A stretch of 64,000 nucleotides of DNA from assembly GCA_017427065.1 (NCBI GenBank), contig JAFRTL010000021.1:49576-113575 (forward strand), in the 5' to 3' direction. This DNA is from Bacteroidaceae bacterium (lineage in GTDB: Bacteria > Bacteroidota > Bacteroidia > Bacteroidales > Bacteroidaceae). Below, one piece after another: positions 43,155 to 52,305 of the stretch. Both the position numbers and the translations under genes were made by a program. The notes under the pieces were generated by a model. It saw nothing but the letters and a program-made list of their open reading frames with translations, had not been told where the DNA came from and did not search any database. The first letter of the stretch is position 1, and the number at the start of each line of letters is the position of its first letter.

Positions 43155-44807
43155 ATGAAAGCAAAAGTAATGATTCTTGTTGCTACGATGCTTATGGCAA
43201 CTGTAGCACCCGCATTGGCTTGCACGGACTTGCTGGTGGGTAAGAAAGCCTCTGTAGATGGCTCTGTGTTTGTATCTTATTCCTGCGATGGCTATGGTGG
43301 CTTTGGCACCTTGTTCCATCAACCAAGAGGTATGCATCAGGCTGGCGATCAAGCTATGCTGATGGGTTTCGGCTCTGGTAGTCGTGGAAACCGCAGTATA
43401 CCACAGGTGGCAGAGACCTATAACGTGGTGGGTAATATGAATGAGTACCAACTCACCATCACGGAGAGTACATTCGACGGACGTACCGAACTGGTAAACC
43501 GTGAGGGACTCTTCGACTATGCCAGTTTGATTTACCTCACTTTGGCACGTACTAAGACGGCTCGTGAAGCTATCAAGACGATGACAGACTTGGTGGCAGA
43601 GTATGGCTATAACAGTACGGGTGAGTCTTTCTTCATCTGCGACCCTAATGAGGCATGGATCATGGAGATGATAGGCAAGGGACCAGATAAAAAGGGGGCT
43701 GTTTGGGTAGCGGTACGTATTCCAGACGATTGCATCTCTGCCCATGCTAATCAGAGTCGTATTCACAAGTTTGCCCTTAATGATCCGCAGAACTGTCTCT
43801 ATGCGTCAGATGTGATTTCTCTGGCTCGTGAGAAGGGTTACTATACTGGCAAGGATGAGGATTTCAGTTTCTCAAAGGCATACAATCCTATCGACTTCAG
43901 TGGCCGTCGTTTCTGCGAGGCTCGTGTATGGAGTTTCTACAACAAGTACACGGACATTGGTGACCAATACTTGAAGTATGTGTTGGGTGAGAGCGACGAA
44001 CCTCTGCCTTTGTATGTGAAGCCAAATCGTAAGCTCTCTGTACAGGATGTGAAGGATGCCATGCGCGATCATTATGAGGGCACTCCATTGGATCCATCCC
44101 TTGACGTCAGCGCTGGTCCTTATCATACACCATATCGTCCTGTGCCATTGACCTATGAGGTAGATGGTCAGACTTACTTCAATGAGCGTATGATAGGCAC
44201 GCCGCAGTCGGCTTGGGTATTTGTGGCACAGATGCGTAGCTGGTTGCCAAATGCCATTGGTGGCGTGAACTGGTGGGGCACTGACGATGCTACCATGACC
44301 GTCTTCGTACCTCTCTATTGCTGTATGGACATTGTTCCAGAATGCTTCCGCAGTGGTACTGGTGGAGCTAATATCCGCTCTTTTTCATGGGATTCTTCTT
44401 TCTGGGTGAACAACTGGGTGGCCAACATGGTGTATCCTCGCTACGGATTGATGATAGGTGATGTGAAGGCTGTGCAGCATGACATTGAGAATGGTTTCAA
44501 CGAAGCACAAGCGGGTATCGATGCTGCTGCAGCAGAAATGTTGAAGACGGATGAGGCTAAGGCTCGCGAATTCCTAACCAACTATTCCAACATGGCTGCT
44601 AAGATGTACATGGATACGTGGAAGCAATTGGGCGAATACTTGGTGGTGAAGTACAACGACATGGTAGTACAGCGTATGGACAATACCCACTATGTGGGCC
44701 ACTCCATCAGCAACGAGGGCTATGTGAATCGTCCGGGTATTCCTGCCGACTTTGCTAAGGAAATGGCGAAGCTCACAGGCGATCGCTATAAACAACCTTC
44801 TGAATAA
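43155..44807 (+). CDS. C69 family dipeptidase, copy 2
   Basis: A 550-residue paralogue of the upstream gene, nearly identical in length and colinear throughout. Cys23 in ACTDLLVGKKASVDGS is conserved, as are GESFFICDPNEAWIMEM, VAVRIPDDCISAHANQSRI and the C-terminal NYSNM-A repeat region. The early part differs most (SCDGYGGFGTLFHQPRGMH), which may alter substrate choice. Tandem duplication is the simplest origin. No terminator lies between the two copies. Confidence 0.9.
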   Translation: MKAKVMILVATMLMATVAPALACTDLLVGKKASVDGSVFVSYSCDGYGGFGTLFHQPRGMHQAGDQAMLMGFGSGSRGNRSIPQVAETYNVVGNMNEYQLTITESTFDGRTELVNREGLFDYASLIYLTLARTKTAREAIKTMTDLVAEYGYNSTGESFFICDPNEAWIMEMIGKGPDKKGAVWVAVRIPDDCISAHANQSRIHKFALNDPQNCLYASDVISLAREKGYYTGKDEDFSFSKAYNPIDFSGRRFCEARVWSFYNKYTDIGDQYLKYVLGESDEPLPLYVKPNRKLSVQDVKDAMRDHYEGTPLDPSLDVSAGPYHTPYRPVPLTYEVDGQTYFNERMIGTPQSAWVFVAQMRSWLPNAIGGVNWWGTDDATMTVFVPLYCCMDIVPECFRSGTGGANIRSFSWDSSFWVNNWVANMVYPRYGLMIGDVKAVQHDIENGFNEAQAGIDAAAAEMLKTDEAKAREFLTNYSNMAAKMYMDTWKQLGEYLVVKYNDMVVQRMDNTHYVGHSISNEGYVNRPGIPADFAKEMAKLTGDRYKQPSE

Positions 44808-44839
44808 TTTGGAAGTTTCAATTGCATTCTTTATCTTTG
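44808..44839 (+). promoter_or_regulatory. Promoter of the mutase gene
   Basis: TTTG (44808-44811) directly after the upstream stop codon, 20-base spacer, TATCTTTG (44832-44839). The leader to the start codon would be about 200 bases and contains the inverted repeat at 44858-45007. Confidence 0.6.
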
Positions 44840-44857
44840 CTTTTTGAAGAATATGAA

Positions 44858-45007
44858 CAACGGATTTTACGGATTTAGACGGATTATTCGGATTTAATTT
44901 AAGATTATTAGTATATTATTCTTAATTGAAAAGAATCCCTTTAATCCTTATTATCGTGTAGATATTCAATAATCTTTGAAATCCATCATAATCCGTATAA
45001 TCCGTTG
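44858..45007. repeat. Imperfect inverted repeat of CGGATT units
   Basis: The 28-base arms 44858-44885 and 44980-45007 match at about 24 positions and are built from repeats of ACGGATT. They enclose an AT-rich loop of 94 bases in the leader of the mutase gene. Confidence 0.8.
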
Positions 45008-45043
45008 TTTAGAGATAGAATTAAACCGTAAAACTAATATTAT

Positions 45044-46786
45044 ATGGAAAATCAGGAATTGATTAAACAGGTCACAGAGAAAGCTCAAGAGTGGCTGACT
45101 CCAGCTTACGATGCCCAAACCAAAAAGGAAGTGAAACGTATGCTTAAGAATGAAGATAAGACAGAACTTATCGACAGTTTCTATCGTGTACTTGAATTTG
45201 GAACAGGCGGTCTGCGTGGCATTATGGGTGCAGGTACTAATCGAATGAATATCTATACCGTAGGTGCAGCTACACAGGGCTTTGCCAACTACCTAAACAA
45301 GAACTTCAAGGACTTGGATCAGATTTCAGTAGTGGTTGGGCACGACTGTCGTAATAATAGCCGTCTCTTTGCTGAAAAGAGTGCTGACATTTTCTCTGCA
45401 AATGGCATTAAGGTATATCTCTTCGATGGTATGCGTCCTACTCCTGAGATGAGTTTCGCTATCCGTCATCTAGGTTGCCAGGCAGGTATTAATATAACTG
45501 CCAGTCACAATCCTCGTGAGTATAACGGCTATAAGGCTTATTGGGATGATGGTGCTCAAGTTTTGGCTCCACACGACAAAGGTATCATTGATGAAGTGGC
45601 TAAGGTTAAGACGGAAGATATCAAGTTTAAAGGTAATCCTAAATTGATTCAGATAGTAGGCAAGGATATTGATGACGTTTATTTGGAGAAAGTTCATAGC
45701 ATTTGTATTGATCCTGATGTTATCAAGCGCCAAAAAGACCTGTGTATCGTCTATACCCCACTACATGGTACAGGTATGATGGGTATTCCTCAGTCTTTGA
45801 AACTTTGGGGCTTCGAGAATGTGCATTGCGTTGCAGAGCAGATGGTAAAGAGTGGCGACTTTCCAACTGTGGTTAGTCCAAATCCTGAGAATGCAGAAGC
45901 ACTGACTTTGGCTATCAAACTGGGTAAGAGCCTCGACGCTGATATAGTGATGGCAAGCGATCCAGATGCCGACCGTGTAGGTATGGCTTGCAAGAACGAT
46001 AAGGGCGAGTGGGTACTTATCAACGGTAACCAGACGTGTTTGTTATTCCTCTATTATATCATCACCAATCGTAAGAAGTTGGGCAAGATGAAGGGTAACG
46101 AGTTCATCGTGAAGACCATCGTAACTACCGAGGTTATTCGTCAGATTGCTGAGAAGAATAACATCGAGATGCGCGATTGTTACACTGGCTTCAAGTGGAT
46201 TGCTCGTGAGATCCGTCTCTCTGAAGGTGTGAAGCAGTACATCGGTGGTGGCGAGGAGAGCTATGGCTTCTTAGCACAGGACTTCGTTCGTGATAAAGAT
46301 GCCGTGTCTGCTTGTTCACTCTTGGCTGAGATCTGCGCTTGGGCTAAGGATCAAGGCAAGACCCTCTACGAAGTATTGATGGGCATTTATCTGGAGTATG
46401 GCTTCTCTAAGGAGTTTACTGTGAATGTGGTGAAACCTGGTAAGAGTGGTGCCGATGAGATTCAGCAGATGATGGCCAACTTCCGTCAGGATCCTCCAAA
46501 GGAGATTGCTGGTTCTAGGGTGGTTTGCACTAAGGATTACAAGACTTTGAAGATGACAGATGGCGATGGTAAGGTATTCGATCTGGATATGCCAGAGTCT
46601 AGCAATGTATTGCAGTACTTCACTGCCGATGGTACTAAGATCAGCGTTCGTCCATCCGGAACAGAGCCTAAGATTAAGTTCTACATTGAGGTAAAGGGTA
46701 AGATGGAATCTGCTGCTGATTATCTGGCTGCCGATGCCGCTGCTACGAAGAAGATAGAGGATGTGCGTAAGTCATTAGGTATTTAA
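45044..46786 (+). CDS. Phospho-sugar mutase (phosphoglucomutase/phosphomannomutase)
   Basis: A 580-residue alpha-D-phosphohexomutase. The phosphoserine loop is ITASHNPREYNGYK with S154, the metal loop is SDPDADRVG, the sugar loop GGGEESYGF, and the C-terminal phosphate-binding loop RPSGTEPKIKFY. All four signature loops are intact. It probably interconverts glucose 1- and 6-phosphate, or acts on related sugars. The length of about 580 is that of the larger PGM group, common in Bacteroidetes. It is followed after four bases by ribE. Confidence 0.93.
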   Translation: MENQELIKQVTEKAQEWLTPAYDAQTKKEVKRMLKNEDKTELIDSFYRVLEFGTGGLRGIMGAGTNRMNIYTVGAATQGFANYLNKNFKDLDQISVVVGHDCRNNSRLFAEKSADIFSANGIKVYLFDGMRPTPEMSFAIRHLGCQAGINITASHNPREYNGYKAYWDDGAQVLAPHDKGIIDEVAKVKTEDIKFKGNPKLIQIVGKDIDDVYLEKVHSICIDPDVIKRQKDLCIVYTPLHGTGMMGIPQSLKLWGFENVHCVAEQMVKSGDFPTVVSPNPENAEALTLAIKLGKSLDADIVMASDPDADRVGMACKNDKGEWVLINGNQTCLLFLYYIITNRKKLGKMKGNEFIVKTIVTTEVIRQIAEKNNIEMRDCYTGFKWIAREIRLSEGVKQYIGGGEESYGFLAQDFVRDKDAVSACSLLAEICAWAKDQGKTLYEVLMGIYLEYGFSKEFTVNVVKPGKSGADEIQQMMANFRQDPPKEIAGSRVVCTKDYKTLKMTDGDGKVFDLDMPESSNVLQYFTADGTKISVRPSGTEPKIKFYIEVKGKMESAADYLAADAAATKKIEDVRKSLGI

Positions 46787-46790
46787 TAAG

Positions 46791-47393
46791 ATGTTTTCTG
46801 GAATAGTTGAATCCACAGCAAAGTTGGTAGCGCTAAAGCGTGACAGAGAGAATATCGACTTTACGTTCACTTGTCCCTTTGTGAATGAACTGAAGATAGA
46901 CCAGAGTGTGTCACACAACGGTGTGTGCCTCACGGTAGTAAGTATCGAAGGTGATACCTATGTAGTTACTGCCATGAAGGAGACGCTGGATCGCTCCAAT
47001 CTTGGCTTGCTGGAAGTGGGAGATGAAGTGAACGTGGAGCGTAGCATGTTGCTGAATGCCCGTCTGGATGGACATATCGTTCAGGGGCATGTAGATGAAA
47101 CAGCGACTTGTATCGCAGTGGAAGATGCAGATGGAAGCTACTACTTTACGTTCAAATACCCTTTCGACAAGGAAATGGCAAAGTTGGGTTATATGACTGT
47201 TGATAAGGGCTCTGTTGCTGTTAATGGTGTGAGTCTTACGGTTTGTAACCCTATGGAAGATACCTTCCAGGTTGCTATTATCCCCTATACTTGGGAAAAC
47301 ACTAACTTCCATGACATCAAGGTTGGTACCAAGGTCAATTTGGAGTTCGATATCGTAGGAAAGTACATCAGTCGACTGATGCAGTGGAAATAA
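46791..47393 (+). CDS. ribE: Riboflavin synthase, alpha subunit
   Basis: A 200-residue enzyme that dismutates two 6,7-dimethyl-8-ribityllumazine molecules to riboflavin. Two lumazine-binding repeats are visible: MFSGIVE with VSHNGVCLTV in the first half, and LDGHIVQGHVD with VAVNGVSLTV in the second. It starts four bases after the mutase stop, so the two are co-transcribed although functionally unrelated. No FMN riboswitch was seen upstream. Confidence 0.94.
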   Translation: MFSGIVESTAKLVALKRDRENIDFTFTCPFVNELKIDQSVSHNGVCLTVVSIEGDTYVVTAMKETLDRSNLGLLEVGDEVNVERSMLLNARLDGHIVQGHVDETATCIAVEDADGSYYFTFKYPFDKEMAKLGYMTVDKGSVAVNGVSLTVCNPMEDTFQVAIIPYTWENTNFHDIKVGTKVNLEFDIVGKYISRLMQWK

Positions 47394-47410
47394 TAGGTTT
47401 CATGTCTATA

Positions 47411-47452
47411 AAAGAAAAGCCTCTTCTGTTTAGGAGAGGCTTTTCTGTTTTT
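47411..47452. terminator. Bidirectional terminator between ribE and nudC
   Basis: AGAAAAGCCTCT (47413-47424) pairs with AGAGGCTTTTCT (47435-47446), with T runs on both strands. The last codons of nudC are inside the right arm and beyond. Confidence 0.8.
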
Positions 47453-48212
47453 TGATCCACCAATCTATCAATTGGCGGGCGATGCTTAATTTTTGAGGAA
47501 GCAGTGGAAGGTTGTCTACAGAGAACCAATCCGCATGGTTCAGTTCTTCTTCTTGTAGCTTTATCTCACCACTCTCGTATTCCGCAGTGAAACCTACCAT
47601 CAGACCACTGGGGTAGGGCCATGGCTGACTCTTGAAATAGCGGATGTTCTTGATATGCAGTCCAACTTCTTCCTTCACCTCACGACGCACACACTCTTCC
47701 AAGGTTTCTCCAGCTTCTAAGAAACCAGCCACCAATCCATGAAACTCTGTCTTCCAATAACGGTTGTGTACCAAAAGGACTTTGTCGCCACGCATGATGA
47801 GAACAATAATGGCAGTGCTCACAGTGGGGAACATTTCATTGCCGCACTTTGGGCATTTCTTCATGATAGGCGTGTGTTGTACCATGGTGCTTCCACATAC
47901 AGGACAGTACTGGCTATGTTTGTCCCACCAGATGATCTCGTAAGCCTTACCAGCAGCCAGATAGTCGCCAAATGGTAATAGATAATAGGTCGAACGCAGT
48001 GGGCGCATTTCCCATTCGTCTGTTGATTCTACAGGTTCAGAGAGATTCAGTGCTAAGACTTCGCGCCCATCATCCATAAAAACATGATGGGGATTCTGAC
48101 GGATGCCTAGCATCAATGGAGCCTCCTCCCCATGAGGAATGCTCATCCTTCCATCTTCTTCCTTATGAAGTAAGATTTTATCTTCGCAGAATATAAACCA
48201 ACTATAATTCAT
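47430..48212 (-). CDS. nudC: NADH pyrophosphatase (Nudix hydrolase, NudC type)
   Basis: A 260-residue Nudix hydrolase that cleaves NAD(H) and may remove NAD caps from RNA. A four-cysteine zinc ribbon (YCPVCG and KKCPKCG) precedes the Nudix box, which begins GFLEAGETLEE and ends REVKEEVG. The C-terminal YPSGLMVGF and SQPWPYPS segment is the NudC-specific SQPWPFPxS motif. It is two bases downstream of mltG on the minus strand. It is not the AraR-type regulator that shares the Nudix fold: it has no winged helix. Confidence 0.93.
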   Translation of the reverse strand: MNYSWFIFCEDKILLHKEEDGRMSIPHGEEAPLMLGIRQNPHHVFMDDGREVLALNLSEPVESTDEWEMRPLRSTYYLLPFGDYLAAGKAYEIIWWDKHSQYCPVCGSTMVQHTPIMKKCPKCGNEMFPTVSTAIIVLIMRGDKVLLVHNRYWKTEFHGLVAGFLEAGETLEECVRREVKEEVGLHIKNIRYFKSQPWPYPSGLMVGFTAEYESGEIKLQEEELNHADWFSVDNLPLLPQKLSIARQLIDWWIKKQKSLS

Positions 48213-48214
48213 AA

Positions 48215-49252
48215 TTAGCGTCTAATGTTTCTTGCATTCAGTGCCGCTTGGTATCGACGGGCATTCTGCATGTGCTGTGCCAATGTAACGGCAAAGTTGT
48301 GCGTACCACTGAAGTCTTCCTTAGCGCACATAAAAATAAAGTCATGGTGAGCATAATTCAGCACGGCTTCAATGCCTATTTTGCTGGGCACACGGATAGG
48401 ACCAGGAGGCAATCCTGCATAAAGGTAAGTATTATATGGTGAATCTACCTTCAAGTCGGAGTTCAGTATACGACGGCGACCAGCATCCTGCAGCGCAAAC
48501 TTTACGGTGGGGTCGGCTTGCAGTAACATCTTCTTATGCAGACGGTTCATATAGAGTCCAGCCACCATGGGCTTCTCACCATCATTAGCAGTTTCTTCCT
48601 CTACAATAGAGGCTAGTGTAACTACTTCCTCAGGAGTCAGTCCGATGGATTGTGCTTGATTCTTTCGCTGTGAGTTCCAATAGGTATCATGCTCTTTCTG
48701 TAGGCGCTCCATCAAGGCTTCTGGAGTGATGTTCCAATACATCTCATACGTGTCAGGCACGATGAGGCAGGGAAGAGAGATTTTATCATAACCCATTCGA
48801 CGGATCAATACAGAGTCGGCTAATATCTGAGCCACTTCCACAGAGTCGATCATCAGTTGTCTTCCTAAACTACCTGCCAGACGGTCAAAGGTTCTTACAC
48901 TTGGCACTGTGACATTCAGCGGTTCCTGATACCCACGAAGCAATCTGCTCAGTAAGTGATAGGCATCATCTTCAGGAAGGATTGCATAACGTCCAGTGTG
49001 GATATTAGATGCATAGTCCTTATAGTCGGCCATCCACCTGTAGCCCCATGTATGAGAAGGATTGCCAGCAATTTCCACTTTGTGGAAGACAGAGTCGGCC
49101 GTATCGTCACGATCGATATAGACAAAGCTCTTCTCTGCTGGATGAAACTGTGGCGTGAATACTAGCCAATAGAAAGTTCCTGCGGCACCAGCTGCCAAAG
49201 CCAGCACTAACAGGAAAAAGCCAATGATGATATGTATCTTTTTCTTCGTCAT
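48215..49252 (-). CDS. mltG: Endolytic transglycosylase MltG
   Basis: A 345-residue YceG-like protein that cuts nascent peptidoglycan glycan strands. One N-terminal membrane helix (about 5-30) anchors it to the inner membrane. The catalytic region shows TLASIVEEETAN with the conserved Glu, VAGLYMNRL, LQADPTVKFAL and YNTYLYAGLPPGPI, all diagnostic. It begins 55 bases after tRNA-Thr, with a terminator between, and precedes nudC by two bases. Confidence 0.93.
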   Translation of the reverse strand: MTKKKIHIIIGFFLLVLALAAGAAGTFYWLVFTPQFHPAEKSFVYIDRDDTADSVFHKVEIAGNPSHTWGYRWMADYKDYASNIHTGRYAILPEDDAYHLLSRLLRGYQEPLNVTVPSVRTFDRLAGSLGRQLMIDSVEVAQILADSVLIRRMGYDKISLPCLIVPDTYEMYWNITPEALMERLQKEHDTYWNSQRKNQAQSIGLTPEEVVTLASIVEEETANDGEKPMVAGLYMNRLHKKMLLQADPTVKFALQDAGRRRILNSDLKVDSPYNTYLYAGLPPGPIRVPSKIGIEAVLNYAHHDFIFMCAKEDFSGTHNFAVTLAQHMQNARRYQAALNARNIRR

Positions 49253-49270
49253 ATAAATATATGTGTGGAC

Positions 49271-49300
49271 AAAAAAACCGCCTGTTTGTTGAGGCGGTTA
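49271..49300 (-). terminator. Terminator of tRNA-Thr
   Basis: AACCGCCT (49276-49283) pairs with AGGCGGTT (49292-49299); on the minus strand seven T follow. Confidence 0.75.
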
Positions 49301-49307
49301 TTCGTTG

Positions 49308-49380
49308 AGCCACTTGCCAGACTTGAACTGGCGACCTACGCGTTACGAATGCGTTGCTCTACCGACTGAGCTAAAGTGGC
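49308..49380 (-). tRNA. tRNA-Thr (CGT)
   Basis: A 73-nt cloverleaf on the minus strand: acceptor GCCACTT/AAGTGGC, D-loop AGTCGGTAGA, anticodon loop TTCGTAA giving CGT for ACG codons, T-loop TTCAAGT. One A-C mismatch closes the anticodon stem. CCA is not encoded. Confidence 0.88.
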
Positions 49381-49408
49381 AAGGCCGTTTCCTTCTCAGA
49401 AAGCCGTG

Positions 49409-49440
49409 CAAAGGTAAGCTATTTTTTTCAATCAAACAAA
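49409..49440 (-). promoter_or_regulatory. Promoter of tRNA-Thr
   Basis: Minus-strand TTTG (49437-49440), 20-base spacer, TACCTTTG (49409-49416). It overlaps the dnaJ stop codon. Confidence 0.7.
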
Positions 49441-50603
49441 CTTTTGAACTTTTTAAATATCTTTTCCTTTACTGAGGAGTTGGGCTTGAAGTTGTCAGAG
49501 TTCTGCATCTGCTCAAGTGCCTTCTTCTCCTCCCGACTTAGTGTCTCTGGAACATAGATGCTTACATTCACTATTTCGTCGCCTTTGCCATAACCATTCA
49601 CATCGGGCAATCCTTTACCGCGTAGACGGAGCACCTTACCTGGTTGAGTGCCTGGGTCGATGTTTACCTTAGCCTTTCCGTCAATGGTAGGTATCTCTAC
49701 TTTGCCACCTAGAGCGGCAGTAGGGAAGTCAAGCAATAAGTTGTATACTAAGTCGTTGCCGTCACGGAGCAATTGGTTGTCTTTTTCTTCTTCTATCACG
49801 ATAAGCAGGTCGCCTGCAATGCCATTATGCTTACCGGCATTACCCTTACCGTTCATTACCAATTGCATTCCTTCAGCCACACCGGCAGGAATCTTCACTG
49901 TCACCACTTCCTCGCCATAGACGATACCTTCACCGGCACATTCCTTACACTTGTTCTTGATGATGCGTCCTTCACCGCCACAGGTAGGACAGGTAGAGCG
50001 TGTCTGCATAGTGCCAAGGATGGTCTGCTGACTCTTAATCACCGTACCAGTTCCCTTACAGTTCGGACAGGTATCTGTACCAGCATTGCCTTCAGCTCCA
50101 GAGCCATGGCAATGAGGACAAGGCACATATTTTTTCAGTTTGAATTTCTTCTCCACACCCGTAGCGATTTCCTGTAAAGAAAGACGGGCACGTACACGCA
50201 GATCGGCACCACGATGCTTACGCACGTTGGTACCGCCACCATAACTGCTACTGAAACCACCGAAGCCACCTCCAAAGCCCGTGTGACCTCCAAAGATGTC
50301 ACCGAACATTGAGAAGATATCATCCATAGACATACCGCCTCCGAACCCGCCGAATGGTCCTCCATTGCCAGCTGCTCCGCTCACTCCAGCACGACCGAAT
50401 TGATCATAACGCTGACGTTTTTCCGGATCGCTCAGCACACCATACGCCTCGGCAGCCTCCTTGAATTTCTCTTCAGCCTCCTTGTCACCCTGATTTCGGT
50501 CAGGATGATACTGGATGGCCTTCTTGCGGTAGGCCTTCTTGATTTCCTCAGCAGTGGCTTTCTTGTCCACTCCTAATATTTCATAATAGTCTCTCTCTTC
50601 CAT
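49428..50603 (-). CDS. dnaJ: Molecular chaperone DnaJ
   Basis: A 391-residue Hsp40 co-chaperone that stimulates DnaK ATPase. The J domain has HPD at 33-35, followed by a Gly/Phe-rich linker, then four CxxCxGxG zinc-binding repeats ([32 protein letters not shown]) and the two substrate-binding beta domains. It starts nine bases after grpE. dnaK is not in the window. Confidence 0.95.
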   Translation of the reverse strand: MEERDYYEILGVDKKATAEEIKKAYRKKAIQYHPDRNQGDKEAEEKFKEAAEAYGVLSDPEKRQRYDQFGRAGVSGAAGNGGPFGGFGGGMSMDDIFSMFGDIFGGHTGFGGGFGGFSSSYGGGTNVRKHRGADLRVRARLSLQEIATGVEKKFKLKKYVPCPHCHGSGAEGNAGTDTCPNCKGTGTVIKSQQTILGTMQTRSTCPTCGGEGRIIKNKCKECAGEGIVYGEEVVTVKIPAGVAEGMQLVMNGKGNAGKHNGIAGDLLIVIEEEKDNQLLRDGNDLVYNLLLDFPTAALGGKVEIPTIDGKAKVNIDPGTQPGKVLRLRGKGLPDVNGYGKGDEIVNVSIYVPETLSREEKKALEQMQNSDNFKPNSSVKEKIFKKFKSLFD

Positions 50604-50612
50604 AATCTGTCA

Positions 50613-51215
50613 TTATTTTCCAATCACCACTTTCGCATGGCGAATCACTTTGTCGTTCAGCGTATAACCCTTCTGCACACAGTCCAGTATCTTGCCTTTC
50701 TGTTCCTCAGTAGGAGCATCAATTAGGGCAATGGCTTCGTGGAAATCCGTATCGAGGTTCTGGCCTTCAGTAGGGATGGGCTTCACACCATTCTGCTCCA
50801 AGGTTTGTAAGAACTTGGTATAGATTAATTCTACGCCTTCGCGTACAGCAGCCACATCCGTTGCTTTCTCCATAGTCTGCATGGCACGTTCCATGTCGTC
50901 CAAAACAGGTAGGATGCTGGTAAATGCTTTCTCACTACCATTCAGAATGAGCTCAGTCTTCTCCTTCAGTGTACGCTTGCGATAGTTATCGAACTCTGCA
51001 GATAGACGCAGGTAGCGGTCGTTCAACTCTGTGGCTTTCTCCTCAGCCTCTTTCAGCTTTGATTCCAACTCGTTGGCCACTACTTCCTCAGTCTCCTCTT
51101 CAGGAGTTTCTACAGGTTCCTCCCCAGATTGTTCTGTAGGTTCAGCTTGGGATAACTCCTCATTCACTTCCTCTTCCAACTCCTTTTCCTTATTCTCTTC
51201 TACGTTTGGATTCAT
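50613..51215 (-). CDS. grpE: Nucleotide exchange factor GrpE
   Basis: A 200-residue exchange factor for DnaK. An acidic, Glu-rich N-terminus (about 1-60) leads into the long coiled-coil helix (SKLKEAEEKATELNDRYLR, then FDNYRKRT), and the beta-wing domain ends in VQKGYTLNDKVIRHAKVVIG, whose segments are typical. ATG 51215 (MNPNVEENK) is preferred over 51257. It forms an operon with dnaJ. No promoter of the standard TTTG/TAnnTTTG type was found upstream. Confidence 0.92.
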   Translation of the reverse strand: MNPNVEENKEKELEEEVNEELSQAEPTEQSGEEPVETPEEETEEVVANELESKLKEAEEKATELNDRYLRLSAEFDNYRKRTLKEKTELILNGSEKAFTSILPVLDDMERAMQTMEKATDVAAVREGVELIYTKFLQTLEQNGVKPIPTEGQNLDTDFHEAIALIDAPTEEQKGKILDCVQKGYTLNDKVIRHAKVVIGK

Positions 51216-51429
51216 CTTTTTATATCTGTTTTTAAATAGTCTATTACTCTTTTTCATAGTTTCTCATATTTTGGTCACTAGTTAAGCAGCAAAAAGTTTG
51301 CCAAAATGACGCTTTAGGAAGCTCTGGCAGTAAATCATGCGATAAAATGAAATAATGGCAGAACCATGAGGGTTAGTTTCCAAAAACTTTCTTATCTTTG
51401 CTGAACGTAAAATAATAAAAACAGATGAT

Positions 51430-52284
51430 ATGAAAAAATACTTGGTCCTAATTCTTCAGATTGTAGCGTTCCTCATTCTGATGGGTTTGTTCATGATGAT
51501 AGGCTCTGCCTTGATGTTATTAGCAGGAGTGAGTCCCACCAGTATTGGCCGTGCAAGTGCTGGATCTTTTTTGGTCGTAGTGCAGGAAGTTATATTATTT
51601 GTTTCCATCCTGTTGGCAGCCTATGTCATCGTGTGTTTCTGGGAAAAGAAACCCTTCAGTGACCTTGGCTTTTCCTTTGTGAGAAGAGGCAAGGACATTT
51701 GGTGGGGTTTTCTTGTTGCTTTAATGATCTATGCCATCGGCTTTGCTGTGTCTCTGCTTTTCGGATGGGTGAAGATTGTGGATGTGGGATTTTCTGCCCA
51801 CGATTTCTTCTTCTACCTGTTGCTGATGCTCTTTGTGGGTATGGCAGAGGAATTGATGTGTCGTGGATTCTTGCTGGGACGCATGCTCAATGTGGGGATG
51901 CATCCCCTATTGGCTTTGGTACTTTCTTCGCTGGTTTTCGCTGCCATGCATTTAGGAAATGATGGAATAACATGGTTCGCTTTTGTCAACCTTGTTTTGG
52001 CAGGTATCTTGTTGGGAGCCACCTATCTATATACACGCAATCTGGCTTTCCCCATCATCCTCCATTGTTTTTGGAATTTCATTCAGGGAGCCGTATGTGG
52101 CTATGCCGTCAGTGGAAGCGAGAAGATCAATTCTGTCTTTAGTATCGCATTGGACGAACATACTTTGATGAACGGAGGAGAGTTTGGGTTCGAAGGTTCT
52201 TTGGTATGCACCATCCTCATGCTGGTATTTATAGTGATACTGCTGCGTTATATAGGACCGAAACTTGAGGTTTCTAGGCATTAA
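51430..52284 (+). CDS. CPBP family intramembrane protease
   Basis: A 284-residue membrane protein with about eight hydrophobic helices. The catalytic signature of CPBP/Rce1-type glutamic proteases is seen: E140-E141 with Arg145 in EELMCRG, then H174 in AAMHLGN and a late HCFWNF. Bacterial members are often bacteriocin self-immunity or processing proteins; no peptide gene lies beside it. A TATCTTTG box at 51393-51400 lies 30 bases upstream without a good -33. It is 21 bases before the nucleotidase gene and probably co-transcribed with it. Confidence 0.88.
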   Translation: MKKYLVLILQIVAFLILMGLFMMIGSALMLLAGVSPTSIGRASAGSFLVVVQEVILFVSILLAAYVIVCFWEKKPFSDLGFSFVRRGKDIWWGFLVALMIYAIGFAVSLLFGWVKIVDVGFSAHDFFFYLLLMLFVGMAEELMCRGFLLGRMLNVGMHPLLALVLSSLVFAAMHLGNDGITWFAFVNLVLAGILLGATYLYTRNLAFPIILHCFWNFIQGAVCGYAVSGSEKINSVFSIALDEHTLMNGGEFGFEGSLVCTILMLVFIVILLRYIGPKLEVSRH

Positions 52285-52305
52285 ATAGCGTTTAAATAAA
52301 CATTT

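Noticed and set aside
46787-46790. FMN riboswitch before ribE
   Set aside because: The gap to the upstream gene is only four bases and no riboswitch sequence is present.
47430-48212. AraR-type Nudix regulator of arabinose genes
   Set aside because: It has an intact Nudix box, a zinc ribbon and the NudC SQPWP motif, and lacks a winged-helix domain, so it is NudC.
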